Below, one piece after another: positions 1-13,600 of a stretch of 64,000 nt of DNA. This DNA comes from Aporrectodea caliginosa. Taxonomy: Eukaryota > Annelida > Clitellata > Crassiclitellata > Lumbricidae. The stretch's first letter is position 1, and the number at the start of each line of letters is the position of its first letter. Both the position numbers and the translations under genes were made by a program. The notes beneath the pieces were generated by a model. It had not been told where the DNA came from, ran no database searches, and saw nothing but the letters and a program-made list of their open reading frames with translations. The stretch is from assembly GCA_020284085.1 (NCBI GenBank), contig JACEVL010000285.1, positions 41,001-105,000 of the forward strand, in the 5' to 3' direction.

Positions 1-1328
1 ATTTGGCCGTTTCAGTTTTTGGGTTAACTTGAAATGACCTTTCTCTGTAGGTCTCTTGCATGCACCTGAAATTGTTTTCTATTTCACTGGGGTTCGACCA
101 AGTACGTTTCCTAGGCACTCTACATAATAATGCTATGAATGAATGAATGAATGAATGAAGTCATAGTGGAGAAATACCAAGTGCAGCTGAACAGCTGTGG
201 TCCATTATCATCTGACATTTTACCCGATGAACTGAAAGCAGTAGCAATGAAATTGGACAATACATAAAGATTTTCTGAACAAGCACACAACAGTTTAACG
301 AAACACAAAGTTCCAGAATGTTGCACTCGTTTAAATGAATACATGAAATAATGCTTCCATAATTTACGTCCATAGCACCATTCGCAGTTAATCGTCACTC
401 GAATTGGCAAAATCATATCAAATGCAAACACTGAACAAACCATTAAAATTGAATTCCTACTCAAATTCAATCAAGTAAAAAAAAGCCACAATAACCTGCA
501 TGGAAATTTAAACGTTACGTCAACGTGACAAGGTTTGCTGTACGTTCTTCAGCTCTCAACATCAGTTACAACCCCTACCCCATAGTGTGAAGCTGGAATG
601 GTCTCTTTTTGTTTTCAGTTAACTTAAAACTCGCAGTTGGTGGACTTATCTTTCACAGCATATAAAGGTGCTATGCATAACGAAGTCTACAAAACAGGAT
701 GGATGAAGAGGTCATCCAAGTGTGGATGAAGGAAGAGGGTTATGCCCACTACCCAATTAATTGATACTTACAGTTACTTCAGTACAGCCTCAGCCTTAAA
801 CAACAACTCCAGTCTGTACTGTGCTCAATCTAATTAGAGACTCTTTGTTGGAGGCCACAGTATCAAAGTAGCCCACTACTCCGCAGGGTAACCTAAGCTG
901 GGCCTTAGTATGTTGGAGTGCAGACGTCCGCAAAGGAGTGGGGATGGTATTGTCAAATGTGGACAAACATGGACTCGGGAAGTAAGGGTTCCAAACGAGG
1001 TCATTCAATTATAATGGGCATCGTTTATGGATGACCCCAATGTGTACAGATGACCACTGAACAGTTTCTGCTGAAGTGGAGCTATTTAAAATACTGTCCA
1101 ATAACAAGAACAATAGAAAAATCTGTTGTTAAACAGCACCTAGGAAAGCAGTAAAGAATATGAACAGCAGTTGCTAAATCACCAATGAACTGCTCAGTAC
1201 TGATGCACCATCGCGTTAATCGTCTAAGGACAGGTAACCTAAACAATCAGCACAGGTAAATTGGAGGCCAACTAAACAATAAGCAGCACAGACAATGTGC
1301 AAAAAAGAAACTACATCCACGAACTCAA
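1..1328. other. downstream flank / probable NT5C2 3' UTR, no other gene
   Basis: No coding sequence recognised. A short (TGAA)n repeat lies at about 138-160. The part next to 1329 is expected to be NT5C2 3' UTR, but its end could not be placed. Confidence 0.4.
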
Positions 1329-1628
1329 TCACTTGAGTGCATCCACCGCTTCTTCCCTTGGTCCAAGAGTTTCAATGTTTGCATTCACAGGACTTTCTTC
1401 GTCTGAATCGTCTTCATCGTGGTGGTGAGTCACTCGCCGCGGCGTCTCTGGCCTCAGGTGCGGCACGTTGCTGTCACGCTTCTTTGAGAGATGTGCGGTC
1501 CCAACACCATTCACCTGATCTGCCTCTGTATCTTCATCGATGCTTCGTGAGTGGTGCGCCGCAGGTGGTGGCATCTCGTTGATAACTGACTTTACCAGTT
1601 CATGTTCCACGGTTGACTCATGTGGCAT
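1329..1628 (-). CDS. NT5C2: NT5C2 exon 15 (stop, acidic tail)
   Basis: 300 nt including the TGA stop. It starts [20 protein letters not shown], which matches the family. After that comes a divergent tail with a His/Asp/Glu-rich run ([13 protein letters not shown]) and about 20 further residues; vertebrate NT5C2 instead ends in a pure Glu run. Acceptor TTCCAG. No AATAAA on the minus strand was seen between 1 and 1328, so the 3' UTR may run past the window edge. Confidence 0.93.
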   Translation of the reverse strand: MPHESTVEHELVKSVINEMPPPAAHHSRSIDEDTEADQVNGVGTAHLSKKRDSNVPHLRPETPRRVTHHHDEDDSDEESPVNANIETLGPREEAVDALK

Positions 1629-4600
1629 CTGGAAGAGGTCCAACAGTTCACATGTAAGCATTCCTACCTGTCTCACACTACATCAACATTTCCTTAGTGT
1701 ACCATGCACGTGAAGACGACTGTCAATAAAATTATGCAATGAATTAGTAATTCCCTTACATTATGTATATTCAAATGACTTCGATTGCACGCTTATCATA
1801 ATGTACAAGGCACCTATCACAGGTTGTTTCAAGGGAAACTGCAGTCAAAAACCGAATCCATTACAGAAGTCCAATTCCAGAATCTGACGATGGTGTGCAA
1901 GCACATTAGGAAGATATCAGTCTTAGCTTAGAACTTAATAATAATAAAACGTAACATGCAGAATTTGGCAGCGAATTCCAAAACTTCGACTAACTATTGA
2001 GAACACCAGAGAGCCCAAAACACCTGTCCTGGTGCAAGGCACAACAAAGAGTTTCAGTATCCATTGAAATAGTGCAATAATTTATGGCACTGTGGTGACC
2101 AAGCAGCAGAGAGATATTTTCGCTTATTTAAATTAAATTAAAATAAACAGTCTTGCTTACAAGCATAGATGGCGCTTTGAACAAATAGCTGAATGGATAG
2201 TAGAGCAGATTGAGAAACGAGACGGCATAGATGTCTGCATAGCGCATCACTTGACTGGCAAAGAAAGTCTGTCTGGAACCTGTTGACAAGCAACACAAGA
2301 CAATCACACAACACATTGAAACATCATCTGCAATTCTTTACTTACACAGGAAACTGCAGGTTCATCGACTAATTACTGAAACCGCCTGTGTCACCTCATT
2401 CCTCCATTAGTCTTCTACATGTCTGATACAATGAAATAAACATTATTTTAAAAGAAAATTGTGACACTTGATTTGAAAATAAGAACTCCGTGAACAAAAC
2501 AGTCCAGTCCAAAGCTATCATGGATGTACAGCACAATGTAAGCTTCACACCAAAGAAAAATAAGAGTAAAACTGTTAACTAAAATTTCACCATATAAACA
2601 GAAGAACATACCGCTCCTAAATAAGCTACCAAGCATTCCAAAGGACAGATCCATCTCATGACTGACTTCCTGTTGAAACAAATAAACAGAAATTGAACAG
2701 AGCCTTACTTCCAACATCACTGAATAATTGATCAAGGTTCATACCAGTTAAAGATGAATTTAGCAACTCCTACGCTTACGCTGTTTAGAATGAGAGATGA
2801 ACAATGACTTTAGGGGAAATCTCGTGCATCTGAGAATGTCCGTCACCTATTGAAAAGCCTTCATGAATTACAATCTGCCACATGAACTTCTTTTGCCACT
2901 TTTCCATTAAAACTGTGCTTTTAGATCATGGGTGTATGTTATCAGAGGGCGAATGTCTCAGCAAAGTTTCTCTTGAAGTGGCACAACACAAATATGCCAT
3001 AACAATTAAAATTATGACTACAATGAACGATCAATTATCTATGTTGAATATAAGATTGACTGTGATGAACTGATGCTTTTCCTGAATTAGATTCATATTT
3101 CATGCAAAGACAGGTGTCGTTTCCAACTACAGGTGTCTTACTCTGGTTGTCTAACTCTGATTGTCTTACTAAGACTGCCTTACTCCAATTGTCTTACTCT
3201 GATTGTCTTACTCCCATTGTCTTATTCCAATTGTCTTATTACGATTGTCTTACTCTGATTGCTTGTTGGACTTTGCTTATGTCTGGAGAATATGGAGATG
3301 TGCTGTCCAGATTGCGGAACATGTCGCTCAGTATTGCGTAGAGGTTCTGAAGTCTGTTGTAGAGGGTGTTCTTGCTTGTCCAGACGTACAACTCCTGCGC
3401 CAACTCAGGTATCACAAGGAACGTCCTCCAGCCACGAATCTTCTTCGACTTGAGGATGTCACCGAAGATATGGTCCCCAATATACATCACATCCTTTCCC
3501 TTCGCTCCAATCAACTCCGAGAAAACATCACAAGAACCTGCAAAGGTCCATAGAAGAAGATCAGACCATTAAGCAGCCACTGTTATAAAGTGTTAGCGAC
3601 ATCATTTTCTTAGCCTCAGCATATGATGGCCGATGGCCACTCCTCTCCCTTGCCATCTCTTTCCACTGACAGTGTATGGTCAGTGTACTCATTATAGCTG
3701 AGTTGGCTAAGGGGTGCACGAGGAGCTGAAATCTTTAACTAAAGGCAATTTAAATATGAAGGCAGTTGGCAGTTTTTATAAAAGACTAACAACAAAAATG
3801 GAGTTTTGGGACCACTTGGCAATTCACAGAAAGAATCATGCAATCCATTACAAATTTACGAGTTACATGCTTGGAATCACTGCCTTATACATGTACGGCT
3901 TTAATTAATTTTTAAAAACGGCCTAACAATGGTAATTGTTCCAAGCAATTGTTGTTGATACATCAGTATGCCTGAGAGTTATAAAGTAAATGGAAACATC
4001 GTTAAGAAAATTCTTTAGCTCATTTTGTTTACTGACCTCCAGAGTAGATCTGTCCTTCCTGCATTGTTCCAATGAATGCCCCAATCTTCTGGGCTCCTGT
4101 CTCCTGAAAATTATTTATCAGTACCTTTATCAGTACCTTTAGACAAGACAAGTTTTCCATGAGGCACTGAATGGTAATGCAGTTAAGTAAATTATGTCAT
4201 TGCTTACAGTAAAATCAGAGGAACACAATATTCACACTATGTTCACAGTTAACTCTGCTTTTTTTAATTTAAAAAATCCTTGTTTTGAGTATTCAGCAAA
4301 TTTGTTTCCTTTTTGACACTGTTGTTTCTGTGGTTGCTTTCTAACAGAGTCAGAATATTACAATCAAATGCGCAAGCAACACATTTTACTAATTACAACT
4401 TCAACTCATATCAATTTCAAGTCTTTATTGACTATATACAAAACAGTTTAATAACTTAAACATTTTAAAATGATAATGCATATATAGTACACGAATATAA
4501 ACATCATGGGAAATTGTAATAATGTATTATATTCCCAACCAACCTTGTCAATGCTCCTAAGGATGGTTCCTTCTGCAAAAAAGTTTGGTTTCTTTGCATC

Positions 4601-7600
4601 AACTACAATGTAGTCAAAATATTTCTCCCACGTTCGTGCAGGACTGTCCAGCAGGAAAGACATGATTTGCTACAAAGGAATGAAAACTCAAGTTCAGTTC
4701 CGAGTCAAATTAAATCACACAAAATTGGCAGTGCCAAGCCTTCTTGATCACCTGGAATGGGCTACCGCTTGACTTGTGTTTACTCCCGCGGAATAATATA
4801 CCCGTTTTTTACCAGCGGCTTAAGTCTTTCTTATTTAGCCGTGGTTGGACTGGGAGTACCTCTGAGTAGGCATCTTGAAGGTATGCTATATAAATTTTTG
4901 GAATGAATTAATCAATCAAAATAATCTTAGATGGTAGGACATAAAACTCGTTGCACTGAAACGCTCGGAAGATACATAAGGCACAAGGAAAATACATAAT
5001 AAGGCACAAGAAGAATAGCTACTTACCCTGGTGTAGTCATAATCACTATTTGTAAGAAGAAACGTCTTTTTTCCATGCTCTCTTATTCTGGAAAAATACA
5101 AATAATCCACACAATAATCAATACATTAATCATACAGAGATTAATTTCTCAGTACTCAATCAATCAATTGATTAATCAATCAACCTATCAATCAATCATT
5201 CACAATTACACCAGATGCAGATTAAGCAAATAGATCTTCTTATCAGCTATAAACTGAGATCACTGATAACCAGCCATAGCAAACGTGGTCCAGGTAAAAC
5301 TCCCATATCAGACCAGTATATCAACTGCACTTAAGACACAACACAAATTCAAGCCATGGTGATTAAATAACATCCATGAGGAATAACACAAGAGTGATCA
5401 TGTGACACTGTGTACATGACAGCAAGAACATAACAATTGGCAACATAAGAAAGACGGCACCACAAATTTTTTAAGTTGAGCCAAATGTTCCTAATTGTTT
5501 GACTAGCAGTCAGGTAATTCATGCAAATAACCTAATTTCATCAAAACTATTTTATCATTTTAATCTTATGAAGACAGGCAGGATATCCTTTTCATTCATT
5601 CATTCATTCCTTCAGTCATTCAAATATTTATATAGCACCTCTTCAAGGAAACTACTCAGAGGTGCTCCCAACTCCAGCACAGTCAAAAAGAACAGTTTGG
5701 ACTGAGATGCCACAGACCAAGTCTTAGCTGTACAAATTAGATAATGTAACTGTCCAGATTCATGTACCGGTACAATACAGACACAAAATGCATAATTTCA
5801 TCTAATTGCCAATTTCTGACTGAAAGCCCTACATCCAGCAGTAGCAAAACTCCAATATATTAGCAAAACACCAATATATTAGCAAAACTCCAAAATATTA
5901 GCAAAACTCCAAAATATTAGCAAAGCTTCAAGATATTAGCAGAACTCCAAGATTCATCATGATTAGTGGGGAAAGAGATGATGATTATTATTATTATTAA
6001 TTTAAGAGATTGAACTGAACCAACCGATCCAATATGACTGGCAATCTTGAATCTTTCTGTACATATTCTTCCAAATTTTCTACAGTGATCCTCTTCAAAT
6101 CTCCCTAAAAAATAAAATGACATAGCCACAAATGAAGTTGCAGTTAAGTGATTGACAAATACACGCACCTGTAGGGAGGAGGAGGGAGGGAGGGAGGGAT
6201 GTAAAGTAGAAATATTGGAAACAGAGAGGGAATGATGAAAGGATGCAATGGAAAGAGAGACAGACACAAAGACAGAGAAATGACAAGCTGCAGTTCACAG
6301 TTCCTGGCAGTAATCCATTTACCGTAATTGTGCCCATGCCTGGTGTTCTGATTACCATAAAATCTGAAAATAGGTAAGCCAAACATAGAACAAAAAAGTC
6401 GCCTATAATTAGTGTTCACCTGTAAATGTTGCACGAGTAGCACTGTAGAAAAATTCAATGTTTTTTTTCAATTTCCAATAACAAATGGTACATAAAATTA
6501 TTACATATGATTAGAACTAATGGCAGCCATGTCTCTGGATAATTAAATTCAAAAATTTCTTTGCAACAACCAAAGTAACAGGAAGCATATAATTAATAAA
6601 TACCATGAAATATGTCATCCAAAGCGAAATCCTACTGCATGAGTGAAATAAGGAAGAAATTAAGCAAGTAAATACTGGACGTAAGTATGGTAAGTAAATG
6701 CTGCAAAAATGACTCACCTGAAGGTGAACCCAGTCAAAAGCATCACGGCAGTCTTGGAAGATGGACTTGAACGACATGTAGAGATCATCACACTTCACAC
6801 CAGTTGGCTCACTAACAACGCAACAACAGCCAACGCGAAATTAGTAATCAAATCTGCAACGGATTTAGTAATCAACTCTGCAAACACTCATAAAGCACCA
6901 CCACATAGCAATGCCAGTGCACACAATAAAGTTAATATTACAGAAATATCAACCAAAACTGTATGCTGTATGTTAACTAAACAAATTCCATGATAGTCAT
7001 GCAAAAACAGGATTAAAGACAGGAAACAAAACTAGTAAATCCAACATATCTCGATTTTTAAAAGACCAAATAAGAAATGGTTTAGCATGCAACACCCAAC
7101 CTAACAAAGGGGTCTTACAGTAGATGAAAAACAGGGTGGACAGTGGAAGGCTATCCAAAAAGTTAAAAGGGAAGCACACAAACTGACAATAAACTTAACT
7201 GGATTTGTGGTAGGAAGTGTGGCTGGACACAAGGATAGTGATTCTACCACAAGTTCCATGAAATACAACAAATATGTCTATCAAACACTAACTTTCAAGC
7301 CGCACATTAATGCTTTTTGGCTTCTTTGAAGTTCCTAAAGAAACCCTTAAATTGATTAAAACAGTTTCAGCTGACTACCACTGCAAAATAACTTATCAGA
7401 AAACATTTAAATGTTAAATGAATAATTGAAAATGTTGAGATTGTTAACGCTACATTGGGTTTAGTTAGAGAAAACATTTTCAGAAGAATTATATCAGTCT
7501 GTTATTTAAAGTTAATCCCTTTGTTGGGATATTTTTTAAAGATTATGCATTCAAATTTAAGATTAATAATATCACAACTAATGAAATTTTTGTATCATAT

Positions 7601-10600
7601 TGAAGCATTTGATTTTAAAAAAATAATTTAAAAAAATAAGACATAACTGAAATGTCGTGCCATGGCACCCAATAATTTTGAAGGACAATTTGAACAACAA
7701 CATGAAAAAAGTTTGCACAGAACCATCATCAGTAGACAAATACATAATGAACTCCGCACTTAGACACTTCGGTTCGACTATGCCAAAAGTTTGACAGATC
7801 TGCCAAAAACTGTCTGGCTGTAGGCCGTACATTGCTCTACCACTACCAGTCACTTTGTAAGCATTTTAGCTGCAGACGTTACTGTTAGCAGATGCTACAT
7901 TTATATAAGCATGCAATAAATCCTTCTTCAGGCAACTAACTCAGCACACAAAAACATAAAACACCAATTTCTAAAATAAACAACACATCAACGTTTTAAA
8001 TATATTGCGTAATAAGACGTGAAGTCTTGCTCTGAGCTTTGAAATCAGTTGGCAATGAATTAAGCCAAGTCCCTTAGGAAATCACTTATCTGTACATATA
8101 CACATCATTTCATGTACTTAAGGTGCTAGTCCAAGAGCAGCAGCATCGGCGGAAGCATTTCTAGGTTTCAGCTTAATCAAAACATACTACTAAATGCCAA
8201 ACAGCTGCAGACAATTAGTTGTTGGAAACTGAACAGTTATCATGCCCTGACCTCCCCACTGTCTTCGCCGACAGTGTGTGGTGGAACAGAGGGTCTGAGA
8301 CTCGGGACACTCAATGCTCACTCGTTGGGCAATAAGTTTATGGAAATCGCCAACACAATCTCTCATCATAGCCTTGACATTCTCGTCGTAACGGAGTCCT
8401 GGCACTCCACTTCATCTGACGTCTCAGTTCGTCGTGCAGCCCCCACGGGCTACTCGTTCCTTGATGCTCCTCGTCCGCTCGACGCCTCATCTGACCCATT
8501 GGCGCAGAACTACGGGGGCATTGTAGTCTTTTATCGAGATCATCTTCGAGTTAAAAAGATACCTCCTCCCATTTCCCTCTCCACCTTCGAGCTCCTCAGC
8601 TTCTCCTGCTCTTCCTCCAGAGGGCCATTCACTGTCCTCACCCTCTACCGGCCTGGCTCCTCTCCGGTGACGCCAGCCTTCTTCTCCGAGTTCTCTGCGC
8701 TTCTGGAAATCTTCTCCACCTACAACAGCCAGCTGATCATCACTGGAGACCTTAACATTCACCTGGAAGACCCTTCTCTTCCGGAATCTGCTCGCTTCCT
8801 GGACCTCCTCTCTCAGTTTGGCCTCATCCAGCACGTAGCTGAGCCTACACACGTTCTTGGGGGTTGGCTAGATGTCGTTATCACGCGAGAGGATTGCGGC
8901 ATCACCGACCTTAGAGTGGAACCTCCTTCCATCTCCGACCATGGGCTTCTACTCTACAATATTCCATTCCTCTCCGCTCAGCCAACATACGCCCTTCGCC
9001 ACTCCCGTGGCTGGAGAAATTTAAACCGGGAAGCCTTTCGCACCGGATTGCTGAATAGTCCTCTCTGCGTTGATCTATCTTCACGGGCTGAGAACTCAAC
9101 CGAGGAACTCTTTGCTCTCTTTGACTCGACGGTTCTTCCTCTCATCGACACTCTCCTCCCGCTCCGATCACACCGGATCCGCCACAGACCACTCGTGCCC
9201 TGGTTCGACTCTCACTGTCGCACCCAACGCCGGGACGTCAGACGCCTGGAACGCAGATATCGTCGCTCTCGCGATCCGGCGGACCGTCTCGTCTGGATTC
9301 AACACCTCCGAGAGATGCACAGAGATTTTCGCGCCAGGGAAACGTTATACTGGGAGGAGCTGATAGTCCGTGAGAGGAGTAACCCGCGTCGACTATGGTC
9401 CTCACTCGCTGGTGTCCTCGGTCGCTCTGCTGCACCATGCTCTCCTACTCAACCTTCGTTCACTGCCATCGATTATCTGGATTATATAACCGAGAAGATT
9501 GCCGTGACCCGTCGATCTACCGAGGGCTCTCCGCCTCCCTCCTTCCCCCTACCGCAGCCAGTCTCACCGGATGGGAGCCTCTAAACAAGGATGCTCTCAG
9601 CTGCCTCATTCAGGACTCTTCGTCGAAGTCGTGCGAGCTGGATCTGCTTCCTCTATTTATAATCAAAGAATTTATGGACGAATTTCTCCCATTTTTACTG
9701 TTAGTATGTAACTCCTCTTTGGCTCAGGGCTCTGTTCCAGTCCCACACAAAAGGGCAGTGGTCTTTCCATCGCTTAAGCGCCAGGGCCTAGACCCAGCCA
9801 CTCCTTCCAACTATCGCCCTATCTCCAACCTGTCTTTCCTGTCTAAACTCTTAGAAAAATGCATTTCACTTCAGCTCGTTCACTACCTTGACACCAACTC
9901 ACTAATGCCTCCTCTCCAATCCGGCTTTAGGAAATACCACTCTACTGAATCTCTCATGACTCACCTTCTTGCTGACGTCTTTAGTGCAGTCGACCAAGGT
10001 CACGTCACTCTTCTCGCACTGTTCGATGTCAGTGCCGCCTTTGACACTGTGGACCATGCCATCCTCCTTGAGCGCTTATCTAAATCTTTCGGCATTGCTG
10101 ATTCAGCCCTTCTTTGGTTCCGCTCTTTTCTTTCTGACCGCTCTCTCTCTGTCGTCTTCGGCTCCACCCGCTCTCCCTGGACTTTTATTCCATACGGTTT
10201 GCCACAAGGTTCAGTCCTGGCACCACTCCTCTACATTCTCTACACCGCCGACCTTTCAGACATACTCACTCTCAAGGGGTCTCGGCTCATCAGTACGCCG
10301 ATGACACCCAAGCCTTTGCTCATGGTCCAGCCAGCACAGCTGCTTCACTGGTCGTGAGGGTCCTTGAGGCCACCACGACGCTGGACCTTTGGATGTCTTC
10401 TAACCGTCTCCGCCTTAACTCAGACAAAACTCAATTCATCTGGCTTGGCGGTAGAGCCCAACTAGCCAAGATTGACATGGAATTTCTCCGCACTACTTTC
10501 CCACACGTCCACTACTCTGTCTCAGTTCGGGATCTGGGCGTTAGCCTGGATCCAGTTCTCTCATTTTCAGACCATGTCAATCGCATCTCTCGAACATGCC

Positions 10601-13600
10601 TTTATCATCTACGCCAAATTCGCACCATCCGTCACTCACTCTCTCCTCACGCGGTCAACACTCTCGTCCATGCACTGATCTGTACAAGGGTTGACTTCGG
10701 CAACTCCATCTTTGCCGGTCTCTCTTCATTAAACCTCTCCAAGCTTCAGTCCATTCTTAACGCCTCCGCCCGCCTTATCTGTGGTCTCCCAAAGTACTCT
10801 CACATATCTACCTTCATTCGGGAAACTCTTCACTGGCTTCCTGTGCCCCAGCGCATTCAATTCAAAATTCTTACACTTATGCGCAACTCTCTGCTCGGGG
10901 TAGCTCCTTCATACCTTCAGGCCTTATGCACATCGGTTTCTACACTTCCTGGTCGCTCTGCTCTGCGCTCTGCCACCAGAGGCCTTCTGGTTGTCCCCCG
11001 CATGCGTGGTGCAACAGCTCAATCCAGAAGCTTTGCCTATGTCGGCCCCTCTACTTGGAACCATCTTCCGCATGAATTGCGTCTTGAGCTCCTCAGCCTT
11101 TCCCTTCCTCTGTTTCGGAAACGCCTGAAGACTATCTTATTTGTTAGAGCCCTGGGTCGGGAGCGCCTCTGAATCTCTGAGTGGCGCTATACAAATGTTC
11201 AATTACAATTACAATTACATAGCCTACAGCTGACCACTTTGTCTAGTACTACAGCAAGCCAAACTACCCTAAAGCAATCATTAGTAAATTTCATTTTCAG
11301 ATCTGTTGGATTTGGTCAAATCTGAAAAATCACTGAAACATTGCAATGCTTCAGTAACTCTCACAGATTCTTGAAAGGTTCTATATAAATGCTCAGATGC
11401 GTACTTGCTGGTATACTGGAGACTCATTGCAACATGCTTAAATACAACACAAATTCTTATATAATATAACACAGTCTAAGATCAGCTGAGCAACAGAAAT
11501 AAGCTAATTATAACAAGACTTAGTAACTGCAACTACGATAATTTCTATAGAAGTTGTTACAATAATTACAAAGTCATGTTATAATAAGCTATAATTATAA
11601 TTTATAATAAATGATAATTTCTACCTGTTTTTTTTCATTCTAAGGCATTCCCTAATACAGTTCCCAAACATTACACATACAAACACTATTCAACACTAAT
11701 AATTATAATAATAATTTAAAAGATAGAAAAATGCAGATGTTCTAAGTTTTCTTGTCTCTTCAGTGTCTGATCTGTGTAGACCATACTTTGAAATTTTTAT
11801 GCGCATGTATTCCAAGCTAATGAGAAACTCGTGCAACTGGCCTTCATTTCAATCACCAGGCAGAAACCAGACCTTCGCATTCTTTCAGACAAAAACTGTA
11901 GGAGACTCTCAGGAAGCAAGGAGGAAGGAAGGAAGGAAGGAAGGAAGGAGGAAGGAAGGAAGGAGGTGTCACTGTCTAAGATCACAGGGTCAGAATTTAA
12001 ATACGAGTCACTGGTTTAATTTTTGCAACCAATGGATGCCACATAGATGAAAACTTATCTCAATTGAATAAATTTGAGAATTAAGATCATGCAAAAGTTT
12101 TATTAAATGGTGCACGACCCAAGATCTTCATCAGGCATAATGCAAAAAAATCTTTTGAAAGAAATTGGTGCATATTAAGTGAAAGGACTTTACACAATAA
12201 CTTCGCATTTTAACTAATTAATCACTGTTAAACAGTACTCAGGTATGATAGCACTTCATAATTTTTAAGTTGTTCAGGCTTCTAATAATAAAATGAAATA
12301 CAAGCAATTAATTAGTTGATCCAACCTTTCATTTAGAGGATAGTTTCTGATTAGATGTAATTTAAATTACCAGGCAACTTTAATTACAAAGCAATTTATA
12401 TTACTTAAGAAAAAGTTAAGAACTCTAACAGTTATTTTTTCGGTTTAACAACCTACAGAATAATTACAATCAGATGGAACTTCTCATACTCCTGTAGGCC
12501 TTTTAGGCAGCCATGTTTATGTGACTAGATTGTGCTTAAGACTTATAATTCGATTGATTTGTATGCCTTATTAACTCGCCTAAGCATCTTTTCTATTGAA
12601 TACATTTGTATGGCACAGATATCTCTAATGTACAAGGCTTCAATTGATAGTGCCAAGCAATAACGAGTGTTAATGAATAGCTTAAGGTAGCGAAAGTCGG
12701 AGCAGGGGAGGGGGGTTGAAACTGCACCTCACAAAAGGTAATCACTCAACTGATTGGCAACTGTGCTACATGGTTTACGTCTACTGTATAACACCTGAAG
12801 CTAAGATAGCCACACAGCGAGCCAATATAAAACATGTAAAGACGAGAACCAAGAACACGCTGATAAAATACCCGAAGCAATGGGTCAGGGCCACCACACT
12901 TTTTCAGCATCATGTCAGTAGGAGAGCCCAAAGAAAAACTTGAAACCTACTGAACAAGCTGTTAAACTAAAAGGCTCTTCACGGATTCACAGATCTGGCG
13001 TTATCTTAAATTCTCAGTAGAGGGCTTTTCATGGGCATTACTCACTGAGCAAGCCATTAACTTTATGAAGATTTAAGCACTATAGTCTTCTTAAGAAGTT
13101 GGACAAGACTAGAGTGAGTAGCAAATGTAAGTAGTGCTGATCATGATTTCCAGAGTAGAAACATTTCCAGAGTAGAAAAATCAAGGTGAAAATGGGATCC
13201 ATGGACTCAAACTGGATCAAAGAGTCCTGGGAAAAGCAAATCAGCAGTTCAAAGAAATCTAATGGATTTATATCACAGCCCAATTAAGTATTACTAATAA
13301 TAACAATAAAAATAATAAGATGATTCAGATAGTGCTGTAGCACAGTCGAGGCCGAAGGAAATGGTGCTGTACACGAGTTCAAAAATAAAGGAATGACAGT
13401 CATGATAGTTGAAAAAATTGGTCTTGAGTTGTGATTTGAAGTTCTTCAGAGATGGTGCATTCTTCACATGGTCAGGAAGACTGTTCCATGTGGTGGGTCC
13501 AGCAAGAGAGTAGGAACAGTCGCCAAACCTCATAGAAGACCATGGGACTTGTAATTGATTTCTAAATCATGAGCTCAAAATATGTGACTCACTGCAGTCA

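Noticed and set aside
3690..3740. tRNA-like A box TAGCTGAGTTGGCTAAG
   Set aside because: No B box at suitable spacing.
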